DNA of 64,000 nucleotides from Phormidesmis priestleyi Ana (GCA_001314865.1 LJZR01000004.1:124001-188000), one strand, 5' to 3'. Positions 53,033-62,594 are shown, numbered from the stretch's first letter. The notes: generated by a model not told the origin, from the sequence alone. A program made the numbers and translations.

Positions 53033-54775
53033 CTACATCAACAAACTAAGCTGGCCATTATCCGTCTGGCCAATATCCATCTGGTCTTTGTCCATCTGGT
53101 CATTGCCTATCTGGGGCTGGCGCTGTTTGCGATTTTGTTTTTTGGCAAACTGCTGACGTTTAGGGTTACTCAACCAACTGCCTTGCGCCACAAACCAAGT
53201 GCGAATCTGTTTGACCTGCTGTTTATCGAGCCCGTCCAAATCTAAACAGGTGGGAAACAGATCTTCAATCGGCTGCTGCGCCCAGGTCACGTCGCTCGGC
53301 ACCAGGTCAGCGCCAAAAGGCGTCACATCTTTGGGCAGTCGGGTAATGAGTGACACAACATTAGGGCTGTGAATGACTTCGTAGCGCTGCTCGTCAATTT
53401 GCTTTTGGCGGCGAGTACGGGCTTCGGCGTAGTTCAAAATTTGGCTGGGATAGCCTTTTACCGGGGGAGGTTCGCCGAGCTGATCGGGCGCGATATGAGC
53501 GAGTTCGGGTACCCAACGATGGACAAAGTGGCCCTGCGGATCACAACGATCAATCGCTTCTTGGCAGGGATTGTAAATGCGAATCCAAGCTTTGTTGAGG
53601 CAGTGGGTAACACCCGCCTGCTGAGCCCACTGGTAATGGTCAATCGGGCAGTCGCCATCAATCAAATGACGCATAAAGTGAAGCGCACCATAGCGCCAGT
53701 CCATACCGATGAGGTTGCTCAAAAAACTGGCATAAATGGCTCGAACGCGAAAGTTGAGGGCAAGCCAGCCGCCAGTCGCTTGCAGGCATCGGGCAGCCGC
53801 ATCAACAATTGGAAAGCCGGTGTGGCCGTTTTTCCAGGCTTCATAGTGATCGGCATTAAAGTCCCAGCCGTCGTTTTCAAAGCGGCCATCGGTAAAGGGG
53901 GTGTAGAGCGATCGCACCTCTAACTGTGGCAAGTAGCGAAACCGCTGCGTAAAGCCGCTACCCCATCGCAACCGTGAAATCAGCTGATGACTGCTGCGCT
54001 GCACCCGCTTATCGGCCTGCCACTGGGGATCTGATTGCCGGTGCCACACCGTTTGCACACATTCGCGAATTGAGATCGCCCCGTACTTAATATGAGGACT
54101 CAGGCCAGTGGTGGCATTGGCGCCAGGGTAGGATAGCTGCCAGTAATACTTTTCAGCCTTGCGCCGATCAAAAAACGCATTCAATAGCTGTCGCGCTTCG
54201 GTCGTACCCCCTTTAGGGATCAGCTTTTCATCGGCGGTATGCCCTAGCGCAGTCAGCGATGGCAAGGGTTCGGATGCGATATCAGGAGGAACGTCAATAC
54301 GCTGGGGTGTGGGAATCAGCGGGTCGCACATTTGCTGATACCAAAGCTGGCGATAGTCCGCATAGGGGATCAGCTCAGATGTCGTAGCCAGTGGCTCAAA
54401 CCATCGAATCTTTAGGTTCGCTTCTGCTAGGGCGCGGTTGAGTCTATCGTCGCGCACTCGGCCATAGATGCGTTCAAAGTCTATATAGCTGTAGATGCCG
54501 TCTGCGCCGGTTTCTTTGATCATCTGCGGGAGCACTTTAACCGGATCGCCCGCCCGGAGAATGAGCCTGCCACCACGCGATCGCAAATCCCGATCCAAAC
54601 TGGCCAAACAGTCCAACATAAAACGCACTCGACCCGCGCCCGTCTCAGGATGCAGCAGCAGCGCTCGGTCAAACACAAACACAGGAATCACTAGACCGCG
54701 CCGCGCCGCGCGATACAGCGGCTCATGGTCAGCAATCCGCAGATCACGACGAAACCAAACGAGCGTACGGTTCAT
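53033..54775 (-). CDS. Photolyase/cryptochrome family flavoprotein
   Basis: A 580-residue protein with an N-terminal antenna domain (TLVWFRRDLRIADHEPLYRA) and a C-terminal FAD-binding helical domain. The FAD domain holds WGSGFTQRFRYLPQLEVRS, NGHTGFPIVDAAARCLQATG, DWRYGALHFMRHLIDGDCPI and RIYNPCQEAIDRCDPQGHFV. Where classical CPD photolyases have TGWMHNRVRM, this has TGGWLALNFRVRA, an NFRxRA-type subgroup. The DNA lesion or sensory role cannot be settled. The C-terminal ~20 residues (DQMDKDQMDIGQTDNGQ) come from a 15-nt repeat. Confidence 0.85.
   Translation of the reverse strand: MNRTLVWFRRDLRIADHEPLYRAARRGLVIPVFVFDRALLLHPETGAGRVRFMLDCLASLDRDLRSRGGRLILRAGDPVKVLPQMIKETGADGIYSYIDFERIYGRVRDDRLNRALAEANLKIRWFEPLATTSELIPYADYRQLWYQQMCDPLIPTPQRIDVPPDIASEPLPSLTALGHTADEKLIPKGGTTEARQLLNAFFDRRKAEKYYWQLSYPGANATTGLSPHIKYGAISIRECVQTVWHRQSDPQWQADKRVQRSSHQLISRLRWGSGFTQRFRYLPQLEVRSLYTPFTDGRFENDGWDFNADHYEAWKNGHTGFPIVDAAARCLQATGGWLALNFRVRAIYASFLSNLIGMDWRYGALHFMRHLIDGDCPIDHYQWAQQAGVTHCLNKAWIRIYNPCQEAIDRCDPQGHFVHRWVPELAHIAPDQLGEPPPVKGYPSQILNYAEARTRRQKQIDEQRYEVIHSPNVVSLITRLPKDVTPFGADLVPSDVTWAQQPIEDLFPTCLDLDGLDKQQVKQIRTWFVAQGSWLSNPKRQQFAKKQNRKQRQPQIGNDQMDKDQMDIGQTDNGQLSLLM
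53047..53106. repeat. 15-nt in-frame repeat, photolyase C-terminus
   Basis: TTGTCCATCTGGTCA-type units occur four times, encoding (N/K)DQMD variants on the minus strand. Confidence 0.92.
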
Positions 54776-54913
54776 AACGTTAGATGGCGACGATGGCGAC
54801 TGCCTTTACTACCTTTACTTTAGAAAAAATTAGATGATGCTGCATAGATTGGATATACCGACATGGTTCATATGTACTATACTCGTACTGCTGATAGAAT
54901 TTGGAGACAGCTG

Positions 54914-55657
54914 ATGTCACATTCTCGGTCACCTCATCCCCCTTATCCTCGGACTGGCTCAAGCAACAGCGCCAAAAGCAAACCCAAAAAAAGCTTGCCA
55001 AAACCCTTGAAACAGCTAGTGCGGTGGCTCCTCAAAAAAGACAGCATTCAAAAAAACGGTATTCAAAAAAACGGTATTCAAAAAAACGGTATTCAAAAAA
55101 ACGGTATTCAAAAAAACGGTATTCAAAAAAACGCAGTTAAAGCCGTTAAAACGCAAACTGCACAAACCCGACGTGAGAGATCTGTGCAGAGCAGCCGCTC
55201 ACCGCATAAAGTCCCCCCAAAGACGTCGTTAAACATGCCACAAAAAGTATTTTGGGCAGGCGGCTCGGTTGCCACGCTGGCAGTGCTTGCAATTGTGCCT
55301 GGGCAAGTAGGTTCTCAGGCGATCGCCCCTTCAACCTGTCAGCAAGTTATCCAATCTGGCGCTGAAATTTCGAGAGACAAGCTCTCTCGCCTGGCCGCTA
55401 TCCCCCAGGGCACACCCTTAACAGCCGTACGGGAAGTTCTTGATCAGCCTTATTGCCTACTGCCCGTGCCTGATGCAATGTCTGATGCTGAAAAAAATGA
55501 GACAACCAAAAAAGAAAACCCGGAAAAAACTGACAGCCAAGCAGCCAACGGGTCTAGCCGAGAAGCGTACCCGCTAGCCTTTGATCCAACTGCTTGGGTT
55601 GTTGTGAACTACGAGGCCGAGGCATATGCAGGCTATGATTTTGTCTTTAAGCCGTAG
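54914..55657 (+). CDS. Unknown single-pass membrane protein with IQKNG repeats
   Basis: A 247-residue protein without an assigned function. Residues 1-44 are basic and Pro/Ser-rich. Residues 45-74 are six tandem IQKNG units. A basic linker follows, then one hydrophobic helix at about 112-132 (WAGGSVATLAVLAIVPGQVG). A C-terminal domain then runs STCQQVIQSGAEISRDKLSR, GTPLTAVREVLDQPYCLLPV, and after a Lys/Glu-rich insert DPTAWVVVNYEAEAYAGYDF. This tail domain looks conserved and probably lies outside the cytoplasm, with two Cys that could pair. GGAG lies 8 bases before ATG 54914. Confidence 0.7.
   Translation: MSHSRSPHPPYPRTGSSNSAKSKPKKSLPKPLKQLVRWLLKKDSIQKNGIQKNGIQKNGIQKNGIQKNGIQKNAVKAVKTQTAQTRRERSVQSSRSPHKVPPKTSLNMPQKVFWAGGSVATLAVLAIVPGQVGSQAIAPSTCQQVIQSGAEISRDKLSRLAAIPQGTPLTAVREVLDQPYCLLPVPDAMSDAEKNETTKKENPEKTDSQAANGSSREAYPLAFDPTAWVVVNYEAEAYAGYDFVFKP
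55046..55132. repeat. 15-nt in-frame repeat (IQKNG), six copies
   Basis: ATTCAAAAAAACGGT occurs five times exactly, plus a sixth ending in ACGCA. Synonymous changes are absent, so the array looks recent or homogenised. Confidence 0.97.
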
Positions 55658-55690
55658 TTGGCTTTATGCTGTCAAAACGATGCAGAGAAA

Positions 55691-57562
55691 TTAAGCACCT
55701 GCCGCATCTCTCCAGCTTTCCCAACCGGTAACCGCACGATTTAAGAGTTCTATTGCGTTGTCTGCCGGAACCGCCTTTTGAAACAAGTAGCCCTGCCCAT
55801 ACTCACAGCCGAGCTGCTGCAACTGCTTGAGCTGTACCCTGTTTTCAATACCCTCGGCAATTACCTGCATACCCATCGTTCGTGCAATGTTAATAATCAA
55901 TGGAACCACACCTAAGCTGCTAGGCTGTGCCGTAATCGGTTGTACAAACGAACGATCAACCTTAAGACAGCTAACCGGTAGCGTATGCAAATAGCTGAGC
56001 GCCGAATAGCCTGTACCAAAGTCGTCAATGCTGAGCTGAATATTGCGCTGCTGCAACGCTCTGAGCACTTCATCCACAAAAGCGCGGTTATTGATAATAG
56101 AGCGCTCGGTAAGCTCTAGCCGCAGCCGATGAGGCGCAATGCCCGCATCCTTAATAATGGTTTGAATACGCTCTAAAATGTCGGGCTGTAGCAGCTGCTG
56201 CGCGGCCATATTCACGCTAACCGTAATTTGAGGCGCAATCAAGCCAGCCTGTTCCCACTGCGAAACATGTTCACAGGCCATTTTCAGCACCTGCTCACCG
56301 AGCTGCACAATAAACCCAGTATCTTCGGCAAAGCCTACAAAGTCGCCGGGCGGAATGAGTCCTTTGGTCGGATGCTGCCACCTCACTAGCGCTTCAAATC
56401 CCACAATCTCTAGCTTATAAAGATTCACAATGGGCTGATAGTACAGTTCAAACTCTTTGCGCTCTAGCGCTAGCCGCAGGTCAGTTTCTAGCTGTAGCAA
56501 ATGCATTTCTTTACTATGCATATCGGCTTCAAACCAGCAGTATGGACTTAGGCTAGAGTCCTTTGCCTGATACATCGCTACATCGGCATCTCGCAGCAAA
56601 TGTTCAGCCTTGGTATAAGTTGTATCGCCCCATACCAGGCCGATGCTGGCGTCGATATATATTTCGCGGCTCACCAGATTAAAGGGGATAGACAAACTCT
56701 TGACGACTTCTTTCACCAAGCGAACCACATCGCTGTGACTGCTGATATTGGTCACTAGCAGGGCAAATTCGTCCCCCCCAAAGCGAGCGACGGTATCAAT
56801 ACTGGCTCGGTCACACTGGACTTTGCATAGGCGGCGAGCGATCCCTTTTAGCAGCTGGTCACCCACTTGATGCCCGAGCGAATCGTTGATGCGTTTAAAG
56901 CGATCGCAATCTAAAAAAACGAGGGCAAACAGGGCATCCGGATGCGTTTTGCGATGTGCCATGATCTTACTGAGCCGCTTCACAAACGCCAATCGGTTCG
57001 GCAGCCGAGTGAGATGATCAGTGAGCGTGCCTTCTATCAGCTGATTGTTGGCTAACTTTAAGAGCTGATTGCGCTCTTGCACCTGATTTTGAAGTTCGGC
57101 ATACAGCCTTTTCTGCTCTTGCTTTGCTAGCTGCAAGTCAATTTGGTGGCACACCCTAGCCAATACTTCTTCCGGCTGAAAGGGCTTCGTAATGTAGTCG
57201 GCAGCGCCATACTGAAATGCCTGCACCTTATCAAAAGGCTCATCCAAAGCGCTCAAAAAAACAATCGGGATAGCAGCGGTTTCAGGCTGGCTGCGCAACT
57301 GCTTACACACCGCGTAGCCATTGAGTCCTGGCATCATAATGTCTAACAAAATGATGGCAGGCTGGTAGGTTTGGGCCAGAGCGATCGCGGTCAAACCATC
57401 TTCAGCTTCATAGACTTCATGCCCTGCCTTCAGCAGCAATTTAGTCAAAATAAGCCGGTTAGTCGGGGTGTCGTCAACAATCAAAACACGACCCGTACGA
57501 TTAAGCCTAGATGGCGAGGCAGAAGATATGTCTGACAATGTTCTGTCCAAAGCAAAAAACAA
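55691..57562 (-). CDS. Response regulator with GGDEF and EAL domains
   Basis: A 623-residue c-di-GMP enzyme under receiver control. The receiver (~24-140) keeps its phospho-acceptor in IILLDIMMPGLNG. The GGDEF domain (~180-345) has the intact motif ARFGGDEFALL. The inhibitory RxxD site five residues before GGDEF reads ASID, so feedback inhibition by c-di-GMP there is probably lost. The EAL domain (~360-605) shows VGFEALVRW, SIDDFGTGYSAL, CLKVDRSFV and VIAEGIEN, the catalytic set. Both activities are possible. The start appears to be TTG, with no ATG nearby. A long inverted repeat sits just upstream. Confidence 0.92.
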   Translation of the reverse strand: MFFALDRTLSDISSASPSRLNRTGRVLIVDDTPTNRLILTKLLLKAGHEVYEAEDGLTAIALAQTYQPAIILLDIMMPGLNGYAVCKQLRSQPETAAIPIVFLSALDEPFDKVQAFQYGAADYITKPFQPEEVLARVCHQIDLQLAKQEQKRLYAELQNQVQERNQLLKLANNQLIEGTLTDHLTRLPNRLAFVKRLSKIMAHRKTHPDALFALVFLDCDRFKRINDSLGHQVGDQLLKGIARRLCKVQCDRASIDTVARFGGDEFALLVTNISSHSDVVRLVKEVVKSLSIPFNLVSREIYIDASIGLVWGDTTYTKAEHLLRDADVAMYQAKDSSLSPYCWFEADMHSKEMHLLQLETDLRLALERKEFELYYQPIVNLYKLEIVGFEALVRWQHPTKGLIPPGDFVGFAEDTGFIVQLGEQVLKMACEHVSQWEQAGLIAPQITVSVNMAAQQLLQPDILERIQTIIKDAGIAPHRLRLELTERSIINNRAFVDEVLRALQQRNIQLSIDDFGTGYSALSYLHTLPVSCLKVDRSFVQPITAQPSSLGVVPLIINIARTMGMQVIAEGIENRVQLKQLQQLGCEYGQGYLFQKAVPADNAIELLNRAVTGWESWRDAAGA

Positions 57563-57574
57563 TCTTGTCGTCTC

Positions 57575-57624
57575 AACGCTTAGCAGGCAACTCGAACGAT
57601 CGTTTGACTTACCTGCTAAGCGTT
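57575..57624. promoter_or_regulatory. Long inverted repeat at the 5' side of the GGDEF-EAL gene
   Basis: AACGCTTAGCAGG (57575-57587) and CCTGCTAAGCGTT (57612-57624) are perfect 13-bp complements. The 24 bases between them contain the palindrome AACGATCGTT. It begins 13 bases upstream of the presumed TTG, so it would lie in the promoter or leader of this c-di-GMP gene. Confidence 0.5.
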
Positions 57625-57853
57625 AAAATGATTCTATTGCACGGCTTATTTAGCTGTTTTAAGCCAAATAACAAGATTTTCCGTCAAAAATTCCTGTTTT
57701 GTAGAATATATCAATTATATTCAAAAATTTCATTGAATCTGAGATGGACGACTTTGGCTTTGTTAACGCCATGGCGACCACCCACAAAATTATCTAAAAT
57801 CCAGCGGCTTAAGTTTAAAAGGGATACTTAAAGATAATGTTATCTAAATAATG

Positions 57854-58351
57854 CTATCTGAGAAGAATACTATCTAACAGGTGTTCGCAGGCGTCAGTTA
57901 GCAGTGCGATCACATAGTCAAAGCCAGCCTCGCCACCGTAGTAAGGGTCTGGAACTTCTGTATCGCAATAAGTCTTACAGTACTCGCACATCAGTTTTAC
58001 CTTATGTGCATATTGCTTATCGGTATCCAAAGACAAAATATCCTGGTAGTTGCTTTTATCCATCGCCAGGATGAGATCAAACTTGTCAAAATCGGCAGCG
58101 GTGAACTGACGCGCACTGCCGGTCAGTGTTATGCCCTGTCGCTGGGCGGCAGCATTCATGCGCCGGTCGGGCGAGCTGCCGATATGATAGCTCGCGGTGC
58201 CCGCCGAATCTGTCGTCACGCGTGCGCTCACCCCCCGTTGTGCAATCAGGTGGTTCATAATATTCTCTGCCGACGGTGACCGGCAAATATTACCCAAGCA
58301 AACAAACAACAGTTTGGTAGGAGGCTGATTGGTAGGAGGCTGCGTCGTCAT
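57854..58351 (-). CDS. Low molecular weight protein-tyrosine phosphatase
   Basis: A 165-residue phosphatase with the P-loop CLGNICRS (CxxGNxCR-S type) near residue 19 and the acid Asp in VPDPYYGG near 133. The N-terminal repeat TQPPTNQPPTK is a short local duplication. It ends a four-gene minus-strand cluster murC-murB-ybaB-phosphatase, 12 bases after ybaB. It would dephosphorylate tyrosine on unknown proteins. Confidence 0.9.
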   Translation of the reverse strand: MTTQPPTNQPPTKLLFVCLGNICRSPSAENIMNHLIAQRGVSARVTTDSAGTASYHIGSSPDRRMNAAAQRQGITLTGSARQFTAADFDKFDLILAMDKSNYQDILSLDTDKQYAHKVKLMCEYCKTYCDTEVPDPYYGGEAGFDYVIALLTDACEHLLDSILLR

Positions 58352-58363
58352 TTCATTAGACTA

Positions 58364-58708
58364 TTAGAGACCTGGCAGGTTGAGACCACCGGTTAGCTCT
58401 TCCATCTGCTCTCGCATGGTAGCTGTGGATTTGTTGTAAGCATCTAGCATGGCCGCTTTTACTAAGTCAGAAAGAACTTCCGCCCCTTCACCTAGCGCAG
58501 CTTCAGAGATAACAACATGCCGAGGCTCCTGATTGCCGCTCATCGTCACGGTCACCATGCCACCACCGGCAGTACCTTCAATCTCCATTTGCTCCAGTTC
58601 TTCCTGGAGGCGCTTAGCACCTTCTTGAACCTGCTGTGCTTTCTGAAAAGCTTCTTTTAGCTCTTTCATTTTACCGAGGCCAAATCCGAATCCTTGCCCT
58701 TTTGTCAT
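58364..58708 (-). CDS. YbaB/EbfC nucleoid-associated protein
   Basis: A 114-residue DNA-binding protein. The dimerisation/DNA-binding pattern is seen in [36 protein letters not shown]-like [20 protein letters not shown] and the helix [17 protein letters not shown]. Length fits the family (~110 residues). In most bacteria this gene neighbours dnaX-recR; here it follows murB by 77 bases. Confidence 0.92.
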   Translation of the reverse strand: MTKGQGFGFGLGKMKELKEAFQKAQQVQEGAKRLQEELEQMEIEGTAGGGMVTVTMSGNQEPRHVVISEAALGEGAEVLSDLVKAAMLDAYNKSTATMREQMEELTGGLNLPGL

Positions 58709-58785
58709 GATTTCACGAGATTAAGAGTAAATTAACTGTCAAACTATAGCATTGGCCGCAACGATTGCAATGGAGCCTAAGGAGA

Positions 58786-59697
58786 CTAAAACTCACCGAT
58801 AACTTTGACCTCAGTTTCTAACGCAATACCGTTGCGCTCATAAATAACGGATTGAGCATGGCGAATGAGGGCAAGTACATCGCTCGCCTTAGCACCCCCC
58901 AGGTTAACAATAAAGTTGGCATGGAGCGTTGAAATTTGCGCCTGACCAATTTGGTAGCCTTTGAGCCCTGCTTCCTGAATGAGCTTTCCAGCGCTGTGAG
59001 GGAGCGGATTGCGAAACACGCTGCCACAGTTGGGCAAATGGTAAGGCTGAGTTTCACGGCGCTGCCTGAGGTCGGTGGCGGTGGCAGCTTTGATGGCGGC
59101 GGCTTCATGGCCTGGGCTGAGCTGAAAGATGGCGCTAGCCACAATTTTGTCGCTCCCTTGCAACTTAGAAGTGCGGTAGCGAAAGCCTAAGTCCTCGGGC
59201 TTAAGCATTGTCAGCGTACCATCCGGGCTAATGACCTGTGCTTCTACTAAAATATCAGCGGTTTCGCCGCCGTGGGCCCCTGCATTCATCACCACCGCGC
59301 CGCCTACCGTGCCGGGTATGCCAATGGTCCATTCAAAGCCTTGCAATCCATGCCTGGCCGCTTTCCATGCCAGGGAAGACCAGGGCTCTCCGGCAGCGGC
59401 GGTCACTCGGCCTGTTGTCGCATCAAATTCGGTATGACGTAGCGCCCGAGTACAAATCACTAAGCCGGGTAAACCGCGATCGCTAATTAATAAATTAGAC
59501 CCCGCCCCTAGCAGCGTCACCGGCAAACCTTGGCTTTGCCCCCAAGTCAGCGCTGCAGTGAGCTGTTCTAGCGTTTTGGGCAGCGCTAGCCACTCAGCTT
59601 GGCCGCCCACTCGAAACGTCGTCAGTCGAGCTAAGGGCGCTTGAGCAGTGACGGCAAAGTGTTCGTTACACAGTTCGTTACCTAATTGTTCTGCCAT
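58786..59697 (-). CDS. murB: UDP-N-acetylenolpyruvoylglucosamine reductase
   Basis: A flavoenzyme that reduces UDP-GlcNAc-enolpyruvate to UDP-N-acetylmuramate for peptidoglycan. The 303-residue protein has TTFRVGGQAEWLALP near 26, LLGAGSNLLISDRGLPGLVI near 62, GIPGTVGGAVVMNAGAHGG near 126, the catalytic Ser region YHLPNCGSVFRNP near 226 and AGLKGYQIGQAQIS near 247. It begins 3 bases after murC, a common cyanobacterial pair. Confidence 0.95.
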   Translation of the reverse strand: MAEQLGNELCNEHFAVTAQAPLARLTTFRVGGQAEWLALPKTLEQLTAALTWGQSQGLPVTLLGAGSNLLISDRGLPGLVICTRALRHTEFDATTGRVTAAAGEPWSSLAWKAARHGLQGFEWTIGIPGTVGGAVVMNAGAHGGETADILVEAQVISPDGTLTMLKPEDLGFRYRTSKLQGSDKIVASAIFQLSPGHEAAAIKAATATDLRQRRETQPYHLPNCGSVFRNPLPHSAGKLIQEAGLKGYQIGQAQISTLHANFIVNLGGAKASDVLALIRHAQSVIYERNGIALETEVKVIGEF

Positions 59698-59700
59698 GGG

Positions 59701-61245
59701 TCATGTCAGCGCAGCTTCTGGCTGAGGCGTTTCTGATGAACGGCCACCTGAGGGTATTGCGCCGGATTGAGCTGCGGTTTGGTAAGCACTCATCACATCC
59801 GGAATGATTTGATTGAGATTGCCTGCGGTTAAAAAGATCACAATATCCCCCGGATTTAGGCTGGTTTTTAGGGCCTGCGTTACCGCTGTTAGGGTGCCAT
59901 GATATTCGGTGTTGGGCTGATACTGAGCGATCGCTGCCGCCACCTGCTCGCCTGTAATATTGGCTGTGTTGGTTTCGCCAGCACTATAAATATCGGTGAC
60001 CAATACGCGATCGGCCCCTTCAAAAGCGGTGGCAAACTCATTGAGCAGCGTCGCCGCTCGGCTATAGCGATGCGGCTGAAAAACAGCAACAACTTTGCGA
60101 TCGCGCCCTGACGATAAAACACCGCTGCGCTGAACCTGAGCCGCCGCTAGCGTAGCCCTCACTTCACTGGGGTGATGAGCATAGTCATCAACAAATAAAA
60201 TTTCGCTGTAAAAGCCGCGATGCTCAAAGCGGCGACGCGCCCCGCCAAAATTGGGCATGTGCTGAGCCAGGGTAGCAAAGCTAACGCCGAGCTGACGGGC
60301 CACTGCAATTGAGGCGATCGCATTGCTCAGATTATGCAAACCCAGCAGCGGCACAGTGATCTCACCCAGACTTTCACCGCGCTCCCAAATTTCAGCAATG
60401 GTGCCTTCAGCAGTTTCGCGAATATTTTTAGCCACATAATCTGCCCCAGAATCAGCGTTGACACTGTAGGAAATAACGGGCTTAATGCGTTGGCAATGCT
60501 CTTCAAATAAAAGTTCGCGTACCGTTGGGCAATCAATACTGCCAATCACGGTTTCACACTGCTCTACAAACTTGTCAAAAATTTCTATGACCTGATCGAG
60601 GCTGCTGTAGTGATCAGGGTGATCTAGCTCAATATTGGTAATCACGCCAATGTGAGAAGCGAGCTTAACCAGTGACCCGTCTGACTCGTCGGCTTCGGCC
60701 ACAACATAGTCACTTTGCCCCACATAGGCGTTGCCCGACCAAGTGCTCACTTCACCCCCGATGATAATGGTGGGATCTACACCAGCCTTGAGCAGTAGGT
60801 AGCCCGTAATGCTGCTGGTCGTGGTTTTACCATGGGTGCCAGCGATCGCAATGCCCTTGTGCTCATTCATCAGCGCTGCCAAAATGTCCGAGCGATGAAA
60901 AATAGGACAGCCAATGGCGATCGCCTCCTGATACTCAGGATTACTCGCGCCAATAGCCGTCGAGCACACCACCTGAGGAAGCTTTTGCACCTTAAGCGCC
61001 GATCCTGTAGCCGCCTGCTGACTAGAGGCTTGCCCCGTAAAAAACGCTAGATTTTCGGCCTGCTGCTGATTAAAAATATGGGCCCCTTGGGCCTCTAGTC
61101 GCTCGGTGATATGACTCAGCCGCAAATCCGATCCCGACACCGGTAATTTTCGACTGGCTAGCACATGTGCCAAGGCCGACATCCCGATTCCACCAATTCC
61201 AATAAAATGAAATGGTCTGCCGCTGAAGTCCACTGAATTCAGCAT
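59701..61245 (-). CDS. murC: UDP-N-acetylmuramate--L-alanine ligase
   Basis: Adds L-alanine to UDP-MurNAc using ATP. The 514-residue protein starts with the nucleotide-binding FHFIGIGGIGMSALAHVL. The ATP P-loop is GIAIAGTHGKTTTSSITGYL near 130, followed by VVAEADESDGSLV near 190, ITNIELDHPDHYSSL near 208 and DDYAHHPSEVRATL near 355. It is about 50 residues longer than many MurC proteins because of N-terminal loop and C-terminal low-complexity additions (PSGGRSSETPQPEA). It leads the murC-murB cluster. Confidence 0.95.
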   Translation of the reverse strand: MLNSVDFSGRPFHFIGIGGIGMSALAHVLASRKLPVSGSDLRLSHITERLEAQGAHIFNQQQAENLAFFTGQASSQQAATGSALKVQKLPQVVCSTAIGASNPEYQEAIAIGCPIFHRSDILAALMNEHKGIAIAGTHGKTTTSSITGYLLLKAGVDPTIIIGGEVSTWSGNAYVGQSDYVVAEADESDGSLVKLASHIGVITNIELDHPDHYSSLDQVIEIFDKFVEQCETVIGSIDCPTVRELLFEEHCQRIKPVISYSVNADSGADYVAKNIRETAEGTIAEIWERGESLGEITVPLLGLHNLSNAIASIAVARQLGVSFATLAQHMPNFGGARRRFEHRGFYSEILFVDDYAHHPSEVRATLAAAQVQRSGVLSSGRDRKVVAVFQPHRYSRAATLLNEFATAFEGADRVLVTDIYSAGETNTANITGEQVAAAIAQYQPNTEYHGTLTAVTQALKTSLNPGDIVIFLTAGNLNQIIPDVMSAYQTAAQSGAIPSGGRSSETPQPEAALT

Positions 61246-61460
61246 GTTTCACTTCCTCTCAAGCCTGAGCACGTCATAATCAGGCGTATCATACCAGGAA
61301 TCTTTAGCTTCCCGGTAACCCGCATTACTCACGTTGGTCCGTATAAAAGCCCACGGCTTAGTTTAAGGGGGGGGACGGCGATGCGATATGATGAGATCGC
61401 TTATCAAGACTTAACTTGACTCACATTTCTTAGTTTCTAAAGACACGAGGTTAGCGCGCA

Positions 61461-62477
61461 GTGGTTAGAGTAGCGATCAATGGTTTTGGGCGTATCGGCC
61501 GGAACTTTTTACGTTGTTGGTTGACACGTGAGAACAGCAATCTGGACTTGGTTGCCGTTAACAATACGTCAGATCCCCGAATCAACACCCATTTGTTGAA
61601 GTACGATTCTTTACTGGGCACTTTGGATGCCGACATCTCCTACGATGCCGACACAATGACTGTTAATGGCAACGTCATTAAGTGCTACTCCGACCGTAAT
61701 CCCAGTAACTTACCCTGGAAAGACTGGGGTATCGACTTGGTGATCGAATCTACGGGCGTATTCAACAGCGAAGAAGGCGCTTCTCGCCATATTGAAGCAG
61801 GCGCTAAAAAGGTGCTTATCACCGCACCCGGCAAGGGTGGCAACATTGGCACCTATGTCATGGGCGTCAATGATCAAGACTACGAGCACGACAAGCAAAA
61901 CGTGGTCAGCAACGCCAGTTGCACAACCAACTGTTTGGCACCTGTGGTCAAAGTGATCAATGACAACTTTGGCATTATCAAAGGCACCATGACCACCACC
62001 CACAGCTACACGGGCGATCAGCGAATTTTGGACGCGAGTCACCGCGACCTGCGCCGAGCCAGAGCCGCTGCGGTCAACATCGTCCCAACCACCACTGGTG
62101 CAGCCAAAGCCGTGGCTTTGGTGATTCCTGAAATGGCTGGCAAGCTTAACGGCATTGCGCTGCGCGTACCCACGCCTAACGTCTCTATCGTTGACTTAGT
62201 AGTGCAGGTCTCTAAAAAGACCATCACCGAAGAAGTGAACGAAGTCCTCAAAAAAGCCTCGCAAGAGAGCATGAAGGGCATTTTGGGCTACACAGACGAG
62301 CCCTTGGTTTCAGTAGACTTCCGTAAAACCGATGTCTCTGCCACTATCGACTCTGAGCTAACGCTTGTCATGGATGGCGACATGGTAAAAATTATCGCTT
62401 GGTACGACAACGAGTGGGGCTATTCTCAGCGCGTTGTCGATCTTGCTGAGCTAGTTGCTACTAAGTGGAAGGACTAA
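61461..62477 (+). CDS. gap2: Glyceraldehyde-3-phosphate dehydrogenase, photosynthetic type
   Basis: Type I GAPDH of 338 residues, resembling the plant GapA/B and cyanobacterial Gap2 forms that reduce 1,3-bisphosphoglycerate with NADPH in the Calvin cycle. It starts [20 protein letters not shown] (Rossmann GxGRIGR). The catalytic Cys is in [15 protein letters not shown] near 152, and the catalytic His in [10 protein letters not shown] near 178. Closing motifs are [16 protein letters not shown] and [15 protein letters not shown]. The start is GTG 61461. A GC-poor leader and a repeat-rich trailer with a strong terminator flank it. Confidence 0.93.
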   Translation: MVRVAINGFGRIGRNFLRCWLTRENSNLDLVAVNNTSDPRINTHLLKYDSLLGTLDADISYDADTMTVNGNVIKCYSDRNPSNLPWKDWGIDLVIESTGVFNSEEGASRHIEAGAKKVLITAPGKGGNIGTYVMGVNDQDYEHDKQNVVSNASCTTNCLAPVVKVINDNFGIIKGTMTTTHSYTGDQRILDASHRDLRRARAAAVNIVPTTTGAAKAVALVIPEMAGKLNGIALRVPTPNVSIVDLVVQVSKKTITEEVNEVLKKASQESMKGILGYTDEPLVSVDFRKTDVSATIDSELTLVMDGDMVKIIAWYDNEWGYSQRVVDLAELVATKWKD

Positions 62478-62484
62478 GCCCGAT

Positions 62485-62545
62485 TGCAGGCGCTTTGCTC
62501 AATAGGCGCTTTGCTCAATAGGCACTTTGCTCAATAGGCGCTAAA
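62485..62545. repeat. 16-nt tandem repeat, about 3.5 copies
   Basis: AGGCGCTTTGCTCAAT is repeated directly after the gap2 stop. Confidence 0.93.
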
Positions 62546-62594
62546 TATTAGAGCGCTTAACTAAAGAGCTTAAATTCATCAAAAAAGCAGACTC

